From positions 1 to 20,485 of IMG/VR virus record IMGVR_UViG_3300044684_000147: a stretch of 20,485 nt of DNA. One strand, given 5' to 3'. This document shows positions 1-7,587 of the stretch, piece after piece (the stretch's first letter is position 1; every line of letters begins with the position of its first letter). The notes beneath the pieces were generated by a model, which was not told the origin of the DNA, did not search any database, and saw nothing but the letters and a program-made list of their open reading frames with translations. The position numbers were made by a program, and so were the translations under genes. This DNA comes from a virus.

Positions 1-258
1 CGCACCATAGCCGTAACGCTGGCAATCCCGCAAAGCGACTTCACGACTAGCCTAGTAGACAGCAATAACAACGCGATCGTAACGGCTCCCAATTACCCAA
101 TCATCATGGGTTTGCAATGGATGGCTCGTGAGGAGCGCGGCGAGGAGCTCGGGCCTACCTCAGCGTTCAGCGAGGAGAAGTACCGGGAAGTTCTAGACGA
201 TGCTGTCGGAATCGAGAACGCAGAGCAGGGTAACACTGAAGACTTGATGCTTATCTAG
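1..258 (+). CDS. C-terminal end of a phage virion protein (5' partial)
   Basis: The frame is open from the first base to a TAG at 256-258, giving 85 residues, so the gene starts outside the window. The visible part begins with a hydrophobic strand-like stretch (TIAVTLAIP), has a central PNYPIIMGLQWMARE helix and ends in an acidic tail. I do not recognise a named domain. Its place just before the nozzle gene, with the stop codon overlapping that gene's GTG start (TAGTG), suggests a head-tail adaptor or other connector-region protein, because podoviral late operons often run capsid, adaptor, nozzle. That role is inferred from position only. Confidence 0.75.
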   Translation, partial: RTIAVTLAIPQSDFTTSLVDSNNNAIVTAPNYPIIMGLQWMAREERGEELGPTSAFSEEKYREVLDDAVGIENAEQGNTEDLMLI

Positions 259-1832
259 TGCCAAGAAACGTCACACAAGCCGGCCTTCCCAATCATCAGC
301 TAGCACCGCTGTCTATTGCGACTCCGGGAGCTCTCGGCCTGAATCTTCAGGCTCAGAATCTGGTGCTTGATCCGTCTTGGGCAATTGAAGCATACAACAT
401 GGTCATTGATGCTAATGGCCGGCCTGCCGCTCGAGGCGGGCTAACGTCAGTGACTGCAACACCAGCTGCCGGCAAGATCAGGAGCATATTCGAGCAGCGT
501 ACCGGGCCTGGTACGTCCACGATGATCATTGCATGGGATGGTGGAATTACTAGCAACGTGTCTGCTCCTGGCACGGATCTTGTGGGGACTATATCCAGCA
601 CGAGTAGCGGTCGCTGGTACTTCGTCAACTTTTTCGATAAGGCCATAGGCTTCCAGGCTGGACAGAAGCCCATTGTTCGATCTACTGGCACGTTCTCCAA
701 TATTGTTGAGTCTTCTGGTTCAGCGCCTACTGGCGGGGTAGGCACGGCGGCATATGGCCGTGTGTGGGGAATGAATGCAGACGGTCATACGCTGCAGTTC
801 TGCGCATTAGGTGACGAAACAAACTGGGGTGCTGGAGACAGTGGTTCAATCGATCTGCGCAAGGTTTGGCCGCAGGGTAACGACACAGTAACAGCCATTC
901 AGGCGTTTAACGGAACCCTAGCTATCTTTGGTACCCGTCAGATTCTGTTCTATGGGTCTACTAACCCATCAGTACTAGGGCTGGATGTCACTCAGCTGAA
1001 GATTGTAGACGCAATTGAAGGGGTCGGCTGCATCAGCCAGTGGACACTAGCCCCTATTGGCGGAGAGAAGGAGCAGTCCGATCTGTTGTTCTGCAGTCTC
1101 ATTGGCATTCAGTCACTACAGCGCTTGCTAGTTAACCAGAGCCGGCCTATCTCACAGCTCAGTAAGCACGTTCGAGATGCGTTGATTCAAATGCTGCAGG
1201 CTGAGACGCCAAACAACATTACTGGTTTTTATTCTCCTACCAATGGCTTCTACGCCCTGTCGCTCCCCACTAGCGGCTACACGTGGGTTGCTGACATGCG
1301 CCACAGGTTCGAGGATGAAGACGGAGACGATGTAGCGCGCATGACGCGGTGGGCAATTGCCCCTCTCACTATGGTTGAGTTCTTTAACCGCACTGTCTAC
1401 ATGTCTAATGTGACCGGCACGGTTGCGACCTATGGAGTGGGCACGGACTACGGAAGCACGTTCCAAGTTCAGCTGCGCCTACCATGGATGGACTTCGGAC
1501 AAGAGCTTGGTTCGCGTCTGAAAGCGCTTAAGCGTATAGGAGCTCTGCTCTACGCTCGCGTGTCTATCAACGTCACGTTTACCTGGTACGTCGATTTCGG
1601 TGTCTCGTCTACGGGCACGGCTGTCCGTAGCACTCCTACCGGTACGCTAGCTGAATGGGGTACGGGGCAATGGGGATTGTCAGAGTGGAGCGGCGGCTTA
1701 CTGCTTACTCTACTGAACGCTGATGCGTCAGGCACCGGCCAGTATTTCTCTCTGGCAATTACAACTACATCAGATAGCAGTTTCGCGATCCAGCAAGCTA
1801 GCTTGTTGGCAAAGGTTTTGAGGCAAGCTTGA
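258..1832 (+). CDS. Tail nozzle/stabilisation protein, P22 gp10-like
   Basis: This 524-residue protein is beta-rich with many Gly, Thr, Ser and Trp residues, few charges and no signal peptide. Early motifs such as YNMVIDANGRPAARGG, followed by repeated blade-like segments (AYGRVWGMNADGH, IQAFNGTLAIFGTRQILFYG), match the style of P22 gp10-type packaged-DNA stabilisation or nozzle proteins that plug the portal. The length is close to that family (about 470 to 530 residues). The GTG start overlaps the upstream stop, and I see no strong Shine-Dalgarno sequence. It sits directly before the tail fibre, as expected for a tail-tube component. The family assignment rests on motif style and position; a T7 gp12-like nozzle is the main alternative. 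Confidence 0.7.
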   Translation: MPRNVTQAGLPNHQLAPLSIATPGALGLNLQAQNLVLDPSWAIEAYNMVIDANGRPAARGGLTSVTATPAAGKIRSIFEQRTGPGTSTMIIAWDGGITSNVSAPGTDLVGTISSTSSGRWYFVNFFDKAIGFQAGQKPIVRSTGTFSNIVESSGSAPTGGVGTAAYGRVWGMNADGHTLQFCALGDETNWGAGDSGSIDLRKVWPQGNDTVTAIQAFNGTLAIFGTRQILFYGSTNPSVLGLDVTQLKIVDAIEGVGCISQWTLAPIGGEKEQSDLLFCSLIGIQSLQRLLVNQSRPISQLSKHVRDALIQMLQAETPNNITGFYSPTNGFYALSLPTSGYTWVADMRHRFEDEDGDDVARMTRWAIAPLTMVEFFNRTVYMSNVTGTVATYGVGTDYGSTFQVQLRLPWMDFGQELGSRLKALKRIGALLYARVSINVTFTWYVDFGVSSTGTAVRSTPTGTLAEWGTGQWGLSEWSGGLLLTLLNADASGTGQYFSLAITTTSDSSFAIQQASLLAKVLRQA

Positions 1833-3505
1833 GCAATTACACACAGGTAACGTTCTTCGCGCCGAAAGACGCGCTGCTTTCCGGTAATCCTGCAAAGCTC
1901 ATCAAGGGAGCAGACGTAGATCCAGAGTTGGCGGCAATTGCTGCTGCTATCGCAAGCAAGTACGACGCTACTAACTTCACGTTTGCTAACCCTACCGCTA
2001 CCATTGGATTGAGTGCTGTTAATGGCACATCTACTAATCCAATGCGATCAGACGCGGCCCCTGCTCTGTCTCAAGCCATCAGCCCTACGTGGTCTGGCAA
2101 TCACACGTTCTCCAACGCTATTACAGTTAATGGCGCAGGAAGCTCGTTAAAAGGCGCAGTAACACTCACTGCGCCTGCCAGTGGCCCCACACTGACTGTC
2201 ACCGGTATTCAGGGTACTCATTCTCTGTTTGCTGGCCCTAATACCGGAGCTGGCTGGAATATTCAGTTTAATGACACTACCAATAGTGTCGCTAGAGGGT
2301 TCATCGGTATCGGTACAAACACGGTTGTAGGTGCAGCTGTTACCGATTTCGGAATAAGTCCCGGAGTTTCTGGCAGTGTTGTTATCGGGAACGCAAATGG
2401 CGGCGCCATTGCCACCCGTTTCGGCCCGAATGGCAACGTAACTATTGCTGCTCCAAGTAGCGGCACCGCATTAACTGTCACCGGCATTAACAACGGTCGT
2501 ACCGCTGATTTTACCGATGGCACTGAGACACTCAGCCTACAATCCGACTCGTCTCATAATATGTTGGCTGGAGTGGTGGGTGCTCATTCTTTGGAGCTAT
2601 TTACTAGTAACTCCATTCGCTTGATTGTCAATAGTGCTGGCAACGTCACAATCAATGCACCAAGTAGTGGCCAAGCCCTAACAGTAAATACCGCTAGCAG
2701 CGGAGCTGCTGGTATTCTAGTCAACAGTCCATCAACTAGTTTCCCGTCATATCTGCAGCTCAATGAGGGAGGTACTGCATATGGGTATGTTGGAGCGGAT
2801 GCGGGCGGAAATCTAGTTACCGGCTCCTCAGCTGGTGATATGGTTGTTAGGGCCGCTGTTGGAGCTGCTGCGGGTACCCTGCGCTTTGTTACTTCTGCCA
2901 CCGGCTCAAGTACACAGATGAGCATAGGTACAGCCGGAAACGTTACGATCAATGCGCCGAGCAGCGGCATTGCTCTTAGCGCGACCGGAGCAGCCAACTC
3001 CAACACAGCCGTGTTTACGGGAAGCGGAATTACTGGTCAATCTTTCGGCCCTCTAGTAGCTGCTGGCACTAACTCTTCTGATTATTCATTCCAAGTACGT
3101 AATGTATCTGGAACACAGACAGCTCTCAATATAAGAGGGGATGGCCTTACGCAGGCCGTTGACCAGGGTGGCTCGCTGCAGGATGTGGGGTGGCGAGGAA
3201 CGCCGTTAAACCAGCAGTCCGGCAACTATACACTAGTCCTGGCTGATCGCGGCAAGACGATCAATTCTGCTGGAGCGTCCGCGACCATCACTATTCCTGC
3301 TAACGTGTTTTCCGGCGGTGATGTCGTCTCAATCCGCGTGGCTTCGGGCAATACGAACACGATCGCACAAGGGACCAGCCTCACGTTGTCCTGGGCCGGA
3401 AATGGTTCCTCGACAGGCAACCGCACGCTGACTGGCGAAGGGCTTGCAACGATCCTCTTCAGCAGTGCCACGGCAGCCACGATAAGCGGAGCCGGTCTGT
3501 CGTGA
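1829..3505 (+). CDS. Tail fibre protein with repeated beta motifs
   Basis: This 558-residue protein is very rich in Ser, Thr, Gly, Ala and Asn. The TTG start overlaps the previous stop (TTGA) and has a GAGG Shine-Dalgarno five bases upstream. The first 45 residues (VTFFAPKDALLSGNPAKLIKG, then an Ala/Ile helix) resemble virion-attachment ends of podoviral fibres. The body carries four copies of a unit like GNVTINAPSSGQALTV, as expected of a trimeric beta-helical shaft. The last 100 residues (from about 3190) look like a separate domain and use ATC, ACG and TCC codons more than the shaft does, hinting at an exchanged tip. It probably binds the host surface; no enzymatic motif is visible. Confidence 0.78.
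   Translation: MSNYTQVTFFAPKDALLSGNPAKLIKGADVDPELAAIAAAIASKYDATNFTFANPTATIGLSAVNGTSTNPMRSDAAPALSQAISPTWSGNHTFSNAITVNGAGSSLKGAVTLTAPASGPTLTVTGIQGTHSLFAGPNTGAGWNIQFNDTTNSVARGFIGIGTNTVVGAAVTDFGISPGVSGSVVIGNANGGAIATRFGPNGNVTIAAPSSGTALTVTGINNGRTADFTDGTETLSLQSDSSHNMLAGVVGAHSLELFTSNSIRLIVNSAGNVTINAPSSGQALTVNTASSGAAGILVNSPSTSFPSYLQLNEGGTAYGYVGADAGGNLVTGSSAGDMVVRAAVGAAAGTLRFVTSATGSSTQMSIGTAGNVTINAPSSGIALSATGAANSNTAVFTGSGITGQSFGPLVAAGTNSSDYSFQVRNVSGTQTALNIRGDGLTQAVDQGGSLQDVGWRGTPLNQQSGNYTLVLADRGKTINSAGASATITIPANVFSGGDVVSIRVASGNTNTIAQGTSLTLSWAGNGSSTGNRTLTGEGLATILFSSATAATISGAGLS
2156..2989 (+). repeat. Four degenerate repeats in the tail-fibre shaft
   Basis: Four units of roughly 54 to 57 bases begin near 2156, 2429, 2636 and 2933. 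Each encodes a variant of (G/A)NVTI(N/A)APSSG-x-ALTVTG; the first copy is divergent (TLTAPASGPTLTVTG). The units lie about 210 to 300 bases apart. The peptide is better conserved than the DNA, so they are old protein repeats kept for structure rather than a recent DNA duplication. Confidence 0.75.
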
Positions 3506-3924
3506 CTGGCATTCTCAATATGCTGCTTGGCAGTGCAGGAATATCCACCAGCACATTCAACATTACCGCTGCCAGTATCACCGGGGCCGCACCCTCCGGC
3601 GCGGGATATAACGATGGCACTGCGGGAACCACCGGCAGCGCGGCAGGTTCAGTGTCCGCCTCCGGACTCGGGAGGGGGCATATTGCAGAAATTTACACGA
3701 CAAGTGTTCCGGACGACCGCCTCATCGTAAAGGGATTCACGTCTGACCCAGGTATCAACTTCATCGTATCCGCCAAGGTGAATGGCACTTCGCGAACCGG
3801 TTCGGCGGCTACCTACTCGTATGACAGCACAAACGGTGCGGGGAAATGGGTGTGGAGTGGTAATGGTTGGGGCATGGTCACCGGCAATACCTACAACAAC
3901 AATACGATCACGCATAATACCTAA
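3502..3924 (+). CDS. Small tail-tip or fibre-associated protein, unknown
   Basis: This 140-residue Gly/Ser/Thr/Asn-rich protein has a GTG start that overlaps the fibre stop (GTGA), with GGAG about 10 bases upstream. The first half is low complexity (GYNDGTAGTTGSAAGS). The second half has alternating strand-like segments (DDRLIVKGF, INFIVSAKVNG, YSYDSTNGAGKWVWSG) suggesting a small beta domain. I recognise no family. Its position right after the fibre, and a codon use shared with the fibre's distal end rather than with the rest of the late genes, suggest the two were acquired together and that this is a receptor-binding accessory protein or fibre chaperone. That is an inference. Confidence 0.65.
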   Translation: MTGILNMLLGSAGISTSTFNITAASITGAAPSGAGYNDGTAGTTGSAAGSVSASGLGRGHIAEIYTTSVPDDRLIVKGFTSDPGINFIVSAKVNGTSRTGSAATYSYDSTNGAGKWVWSGNGWGMVTGNTYNNNTITHNT

Positions 3925-4442
3925 TGGCTGATCAGCAGCCGGTAGCTAAGGTCTCTCCGGACACACAAGGTGTAGACAATTTAGACACGTGTGCAAATGG
4001 TGTGTTGGGAAGCCTCGAGAAGTATAACGGCGAAGCTGCCGGCGTCATCATGCAGGGACCAGATGGCAAGTACTACAACACTGATCCAATAGACACGCCT
4101 CATGATCACTTCGGCATGCGGGTTCAGCTTCAAAAGGGATGGAAGATAGCCGGTATCTACCATACCCATCCTGGACAAGATGAATTAGGACAGTACTTTT
4201 CTACCAACGATCTGGCTGTTTCTGAGTCCCTGAAAGTCCCTAGCTACATTCGATTCCAGAAGGACGGTAGCGTTCGACGCTACACACCGGGCCAAACCAA
4301 AACACAAAACATGGCCCATGCAGGCGATAGGTTCGGTATGCGCGTTGCGCGCGGCGATGATCTATCCCCTCCTCCATCTACGCAGCAATCCGCTGCTACT
4401 CCCACCTCTCCAGCTGATCCAACGCAACCAAAAGGCTCCTAG
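3924..4442 (+). CDS. JAMM/MPN-motif metalloprotease-like protein
   Basis: The 172-residue product contains the zinc signature of JAMM (Mov34/MPN+) proteases in the right order and spacing: a candidate Glu37 in NGEAAGVIM, His80-x-His82 in IYHTHPG, then ten residues, then Ser93-x-x-Asp96 in STND. It resembles DUF4329-type phage and bacterial JAB-like domains. The last 40 residues are Pro/Ser/Thr/Gln-rich and probably disordered. The ATG overlaps the previous stop (TAATG), and no Shine-Dalgarno is visible in the AT-rich upstream bases. JAMM proteins elsewhere cleave isopeptide bonds, and in lambdoid phages a related domain lies in tail-tip protein gpK. Here it sits between fibre and ejection-protein genes, so a role in virion maturation or peptidoglycan contact is possible but unproven. 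Confidence 0.75.
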   Translation: MADQQPVAKVSPDTQGVDNLDTCANGVLGSLEKYNGEAAGVIMQGPDGKYYNTDPIDTPHDHFGMRVQLQKGWKIAGIYHTHPGQDELGQYFSTNDLAVSESLKVPSYIRFQKDGSVRRYTPGQTKTQNMAHAGDRFGMRVARGDDLSPPPSTQQSAATPTSPADPTQPKGS

Positions 4443-4446
4443 CTGA

Positions 4447-6159
4447 ATGGCCGATCCCACGGCTACCCCTACGGGTATCGATTTCTCTAATCTGATCGGT
4501 TCTGGACTTAGCCTAGGTGGGTTGGGTCTCGGAGCCTACAATCAGCAGCAGCAGTACAACTTACTGCAGGGTGCTCTTAAGACTATCGGGCCTACTAGCC
4601 TAAACGGCTACTCTCTGGCCGGGCCTGGTGGACTGTCTTCTGGCTACAACCCTAATGGTTCCGGTTCGATCTCACTCGGCTCGCTGAATCCGTCTTACGG
4701 TAACCTGGCTAGCGCAGCGGGAGGGAGCTCGGCTGCTTACAATCCTGGTCTACTCGCCGGGCTGACGGGCAATGCTGCTGGTACCTTGGGGCTGTCTACC
4801 GGAGCTCTGACCGGTGCCTACAGTAATTACAACGCTGGTATGGGCGCTGCGAATGCACAGTTAGGCAATCTCGGCGACTTTGGCACTAACTATAACAACC
4901 TGCTAAGCGCTTTCAGAGCGCAGTCTGCTCCAGGAGTGCAGCAGGCAGCCTACGGGCTGCAAAACACACTGTTTGGCAATGGAGTAGCTGATAGCACAGG
5001 GGCTGCATCTGGCAGTCTGGCCGCTCAGAACTTCGGCAGGGGTGTCGCGCAAGCTGACTCCACCAATCAGCTTAACGCGTTTCAGGCTGCTCTGGGCCAG
5101 CAGCAGGCAGCTGCTAGCAACTATGGCACGCTTACGAGCAGTGCTAACGGTCTGCTGACCAGTGCCCTGAACAACTTCGGCAACACAAACCAGCTGATCT
5201 CCGGGCTAAATACAGCGTCGCTGAACAACAGTCTAAGCGCTATTCAGGGAGCTGGAGCGCTGAACACTCTTGGACTGAACAACTACAACGCTGCCCTGCA
5301 AACTGGAGCTGCACAAGCAACGGCTCGCAATCAATCGCTGTTCCCGTATGCCTCTGTCGCTACCTCCCTGGCTGGTACACCGAACGCGAACAGTATTTTC
5401 GCAAACGGGCTGTCTACAGCCGGTAGCTCACTGAGTGGTAACAATAGTGGATTGTCTGGGCTGTTTAGCCAGCTGCTCAATAAGGGCGGTAACAGCCTGA
5501 TCAATTCAGGACTCAATAGCCTATTTGGCGGAACTGGCTTTGCCTTAGACAGTGGCCTACAAAGCGGGGCTCTGAACGGCATCAGTGATACGGTCGGCTC
5601 TACCGTCGCTAGCGACAGCGCTGGTATCGCTGCCGGCAATGACGCCTGGCTAGGATCTCTCGGCGATAGCTCAGCGGGTTTTAGTGCCGCTGGCGGGGGA
5701 GCCGCTGCAGCTGGCACGGCTGGTGCTGGTGATGCCGCTCTAAGTACTGTCGGAACTGGTGCTGTAGACTCTGCCGCTGATTCCATGGCTGCGTCAGCTG
5801 CTAGCGAGCTCGGCGCCGAGGGCGGCTCTGATGCTGGAGCAAGCACGGTTGGTCTAGGTGTTGGCTTAGGGGGTGCTGCAGCGCTAGCAGGCGTTCTGGC
5901 TCCCGCCATTATCGGTATGTCTACGCCGGCCTTCTCTCTCAAAGCTAGTTGGTGGAACAATCTGCAGAACAATCTTAATAGTTCTGATCCGAATACTGCA
6001 GCGGTTGCTCGAGCTACTCTCGCTCAGCAAGCAGTCACTGATCCACAAGCACAGGCTTTGGCAGCTCAGTACGGTATCACTCCATTAATTCCGTATGCCT
6101 CTGGCACTAACTACGGCGGTACTGGATCGGGTCCTAATCGCAACAGAATGAAGGCATAA
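4447..6159 (+). CDS. Internal virion/DNA-ejection-type protein
   Basis: The product has 570 residues and an extreme composition: Gly, Ala, Ser, Asn, Leu and Gln dominate, and Lys and Cys are almost absent. After a short N-terminus comes a long low-complexity part with Asn/Gln-rich helices (NQLNAFQAALGQQQAAASNYG). It ends with a Gly/Ala-rich hydrophobic stretch around residues 465-495 (VGLGVGLGGAAALAGVLAP) that could insert in or cross a membrane. It is the first of three large genes in a row, the layout of P22-like ejection proteins (gp7, gp16, gp20) that leave the head and line the route through the cell envelope. No enzymatic domain is visible. The function is inferred from order and composition. 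Confidence 0.6.
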   Translation: MADPTATPTGIDFSNLIGSGLSLGGLGLGAYNQQQQYNLLQGALKTIGPTSLNGYSLAGPGGLSSGYNPNGSGSISLGSLNPSYGNLASAAGGSSAAYNPGLLAGLTGNAAGTLGLSTGALTGAYSNYNAGMGAANAQLGNLGDFGTNYNNLLSAFRAQSAPGVQQAAYGLQNTLFGNGVADSTGAASGSLAAQNFGRGVAQADSTNQLNAFQAALGQQQAAASNYGTLTSSANGLLTSALNNFGNTNQLISGLNTASLNNSLSAIQGAGALNTLGLNNYNAALQTGAAQATARNQSLFPYASVATSLAGTPNANSIFANGLSTAGSSLSGNNSGLSGLFSQLLNKGGNSLINSGLNSLFGGTGFALDSGLQSGALNGISDTVGSTVASDSAGIAAGNDAWLGSLGDSSAGFSAAGGGAAAAGTAGAGDAALSTVGTGAVDSAADSMAASAASELGAEGGSDAGASTVGLGVGLGGAAALAGVLAPAIIGMSTPAFSLKASWWNNLQNNLNSSDPNTAAVARATLAQQAVTDPQAQALAAQYGITPLIPYASGTNYGGTGSGPNRNRMKA

Positions 6160-6165
6160 GCACAG

Positions 6166-7587
6166 ATGGCGCAAGATCCTAACGGCGGACTTCCGATTGA
6201 TCCTACTGTTCTGCAGGGTATGCAGCAGCAACAGCTGTTCGGCGATATGACGCAGGGATTTGGCGGGAATGCCGCTACTAGAGCTAACATGGGAGCTGCT
6301 GCTTCGGCTCTGTCGAGCCTTTTCCCATCTCCTCAGGTACAGCAAGCCCGGCAGACACAGGCAGCCCTGCGCGGTGCTCAGGTATCCCAAAATCCAGGGG
6401 AATCTGACGTAGACTATAGTATTCGACAGCTACAGGCGCAGAGAGACGCTGTTGCTCCGTTCGATCCACAGGCAGCTGCCCAGATGAATACTCAGCTACT
6501 CAAGCTCGGGCAGATGAAGATAGAACAGAGCCATTTGATCGCACAGGATCAGCGGGAGCAGGCTGAGTTCCAGGAAGGAGAGCCTGGTAGACAGGCGGCA
6601 GCTAGCCAGGCTAAGGCTACTGGCACGCTCGCATACGTGGTCAATCAAGATCCCAACAGTGACTTTGGATTCTCGGCTAAGGCGTATGACACGTCTAATC
6701 CCGATGATGTAGAGCAGCTCCGCGCTGCTGCTCGCAAGGGTGGACAGATCATGTCTGCTTCGCAGGCAGCTCAGTTGTTCGGCAAAACAGACGTAGCGTC
6801 TATGCGTGTCCAGCAGGCTTTGGTAAAGGCGCAAGTAGATGCTAACTCGCTCACTCCGGAGGGTATTAACCTCCTGGCTGGCAATTACGCTATTGACCCT
6901 AATGCGATGGCAAGACAGCCTCCCTCTGTACGGGCTCAGGTTCTCAATCGTCTCGCAAACGTTGGTGTTACTCCTACAGACATGGCGGCTGCTCGTTCGC
7001 AGCTGCGATTCCTGAATTCTGATGCGTCTACTGTCGGTAGACGGGCCGGTAACATCGATATCCTGCAAAATGAAATGCAGGGAATGGGAGACCAGGTACT
7101 AAAGACGCTTGGCGGTGTTACCCGCACCAGCTGGACGACCCTTAATTCCATGATAGCCACAGGCAAGGGAGCTCTCTCCGATCCAGGCGAGAAGGCATAC
7201 GCTGGAGCGATTCAATCGTTTGTAAATACCTATGCTCGAGTAATCTCTGGTGGCACCGGTCAGAGCACTGACAGTGCGCGTTCGGAGGCTTGGGCTCTGT
7301 TGAACAAGGCGGATGGTCCGGCAGCTGTGAAAGCTGCGGTCAATCAGCTGGCCGTCAACGAGCTCGGGATTGTTAGACAGGCTTCGTCTACAGCCGTCGA
7401 GGCGCTGGCCCATCCTGAGAAGTACGGAGCAATCCTCAAGATCCAAGAGAAGCTCGGTTTCAAGGCCCTGGACGGAGATGACTCGAGGTTTACCGCTACG
7501 CAAGGCCAAGCCACTCCACAGCTACCTCCATCGCAGACACAAGGCCAGGGAGGTTTACCGGCTGGCTGGTCAGTGGTACAGCACTAA
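6166..7587 (+). CDS. Internal virion/DNA-ejection-type protein
   Basis: This 473-residue, mainly helical protein is rich in Gln, Ala and Met. The ATG follows six bases after the previous stop. Residues 1-60 are Gly/Gln-rich. A long helical run (about 80-150, with QREQAEFQEGEPGRQAAAS) follows, then a folded-looking middle, and the last 30 residues are Gln/Pro/Gly-rich. I recognise no catalytic motif. As the second gene of a three-gene block between tail genes and lysis genes it fits the ejection proteins of podoviruses. A structural scaffold role inside the head is the alternative. Confidence 0.58.
   Translation: MAQDPNGGLPIDPTVLQGMQQQQLFGDMTQGFGGNAATRANMGAAASALSSLFPSPQVQQARQTQAALRGAQVSQNPGESDVDYSIRQLQAQRDAVAPFDPQAAAQMNTQLLKLGQMKIEQSHLIAQDQREQAEFQEGEPGRQAAASQAKATGTLAYVVNQDPNSDFGFSAKAYDTSNPDDVEQLRAAARKGGQIMSASQAAQLFGKTDVASMRVQQALVKAQVDANSLTPEGINLLAGNYAIDPNAMARQPPSVRAQVLNRLANVGVTPTDMAAARSQLRFLNSDASTVGRRAGNIDILQNEMQGMGDQVLKTLGGVTRTSWTTLNSMIATGKGALSDPGEKAYAGAIQSFVNTYARVISGGTGQSTDSARSEAWALLNKADGPAAVKAAVNQLAVNELGIVRQASSTAVEALAHPEKYGAILKIQEKLGFKALDGDDSRFTATQGQATPQLPPSQTQGQGGLPAGWSVVQH

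Noticed and set aside
3400-3924. Possible variable repeat of a diversity-generating retroelement at the fibre end
   Set aside because: The small protein has Asn codons near its end, but no C-type-lectin-like terminus, no matching template repeat and no reverse transcriptase in the window.
5331-5972. 213-residue ORF on the - strand under an ejection-type gene
   Set aside because: It is Pro/Ala/Ser-rich because it mirrors the Gly/Ala/Ser-rich codons of the + strand gene, which is clearly coding and continuous; no ribosome-binding site or motif.
6496-7068. 190-residue - strand ORF rich in Arg, Ser, Leu and Cys
   Set aside because: Lies wholly under a well-packed + strand late gene and has the composition of an antisense shadow.
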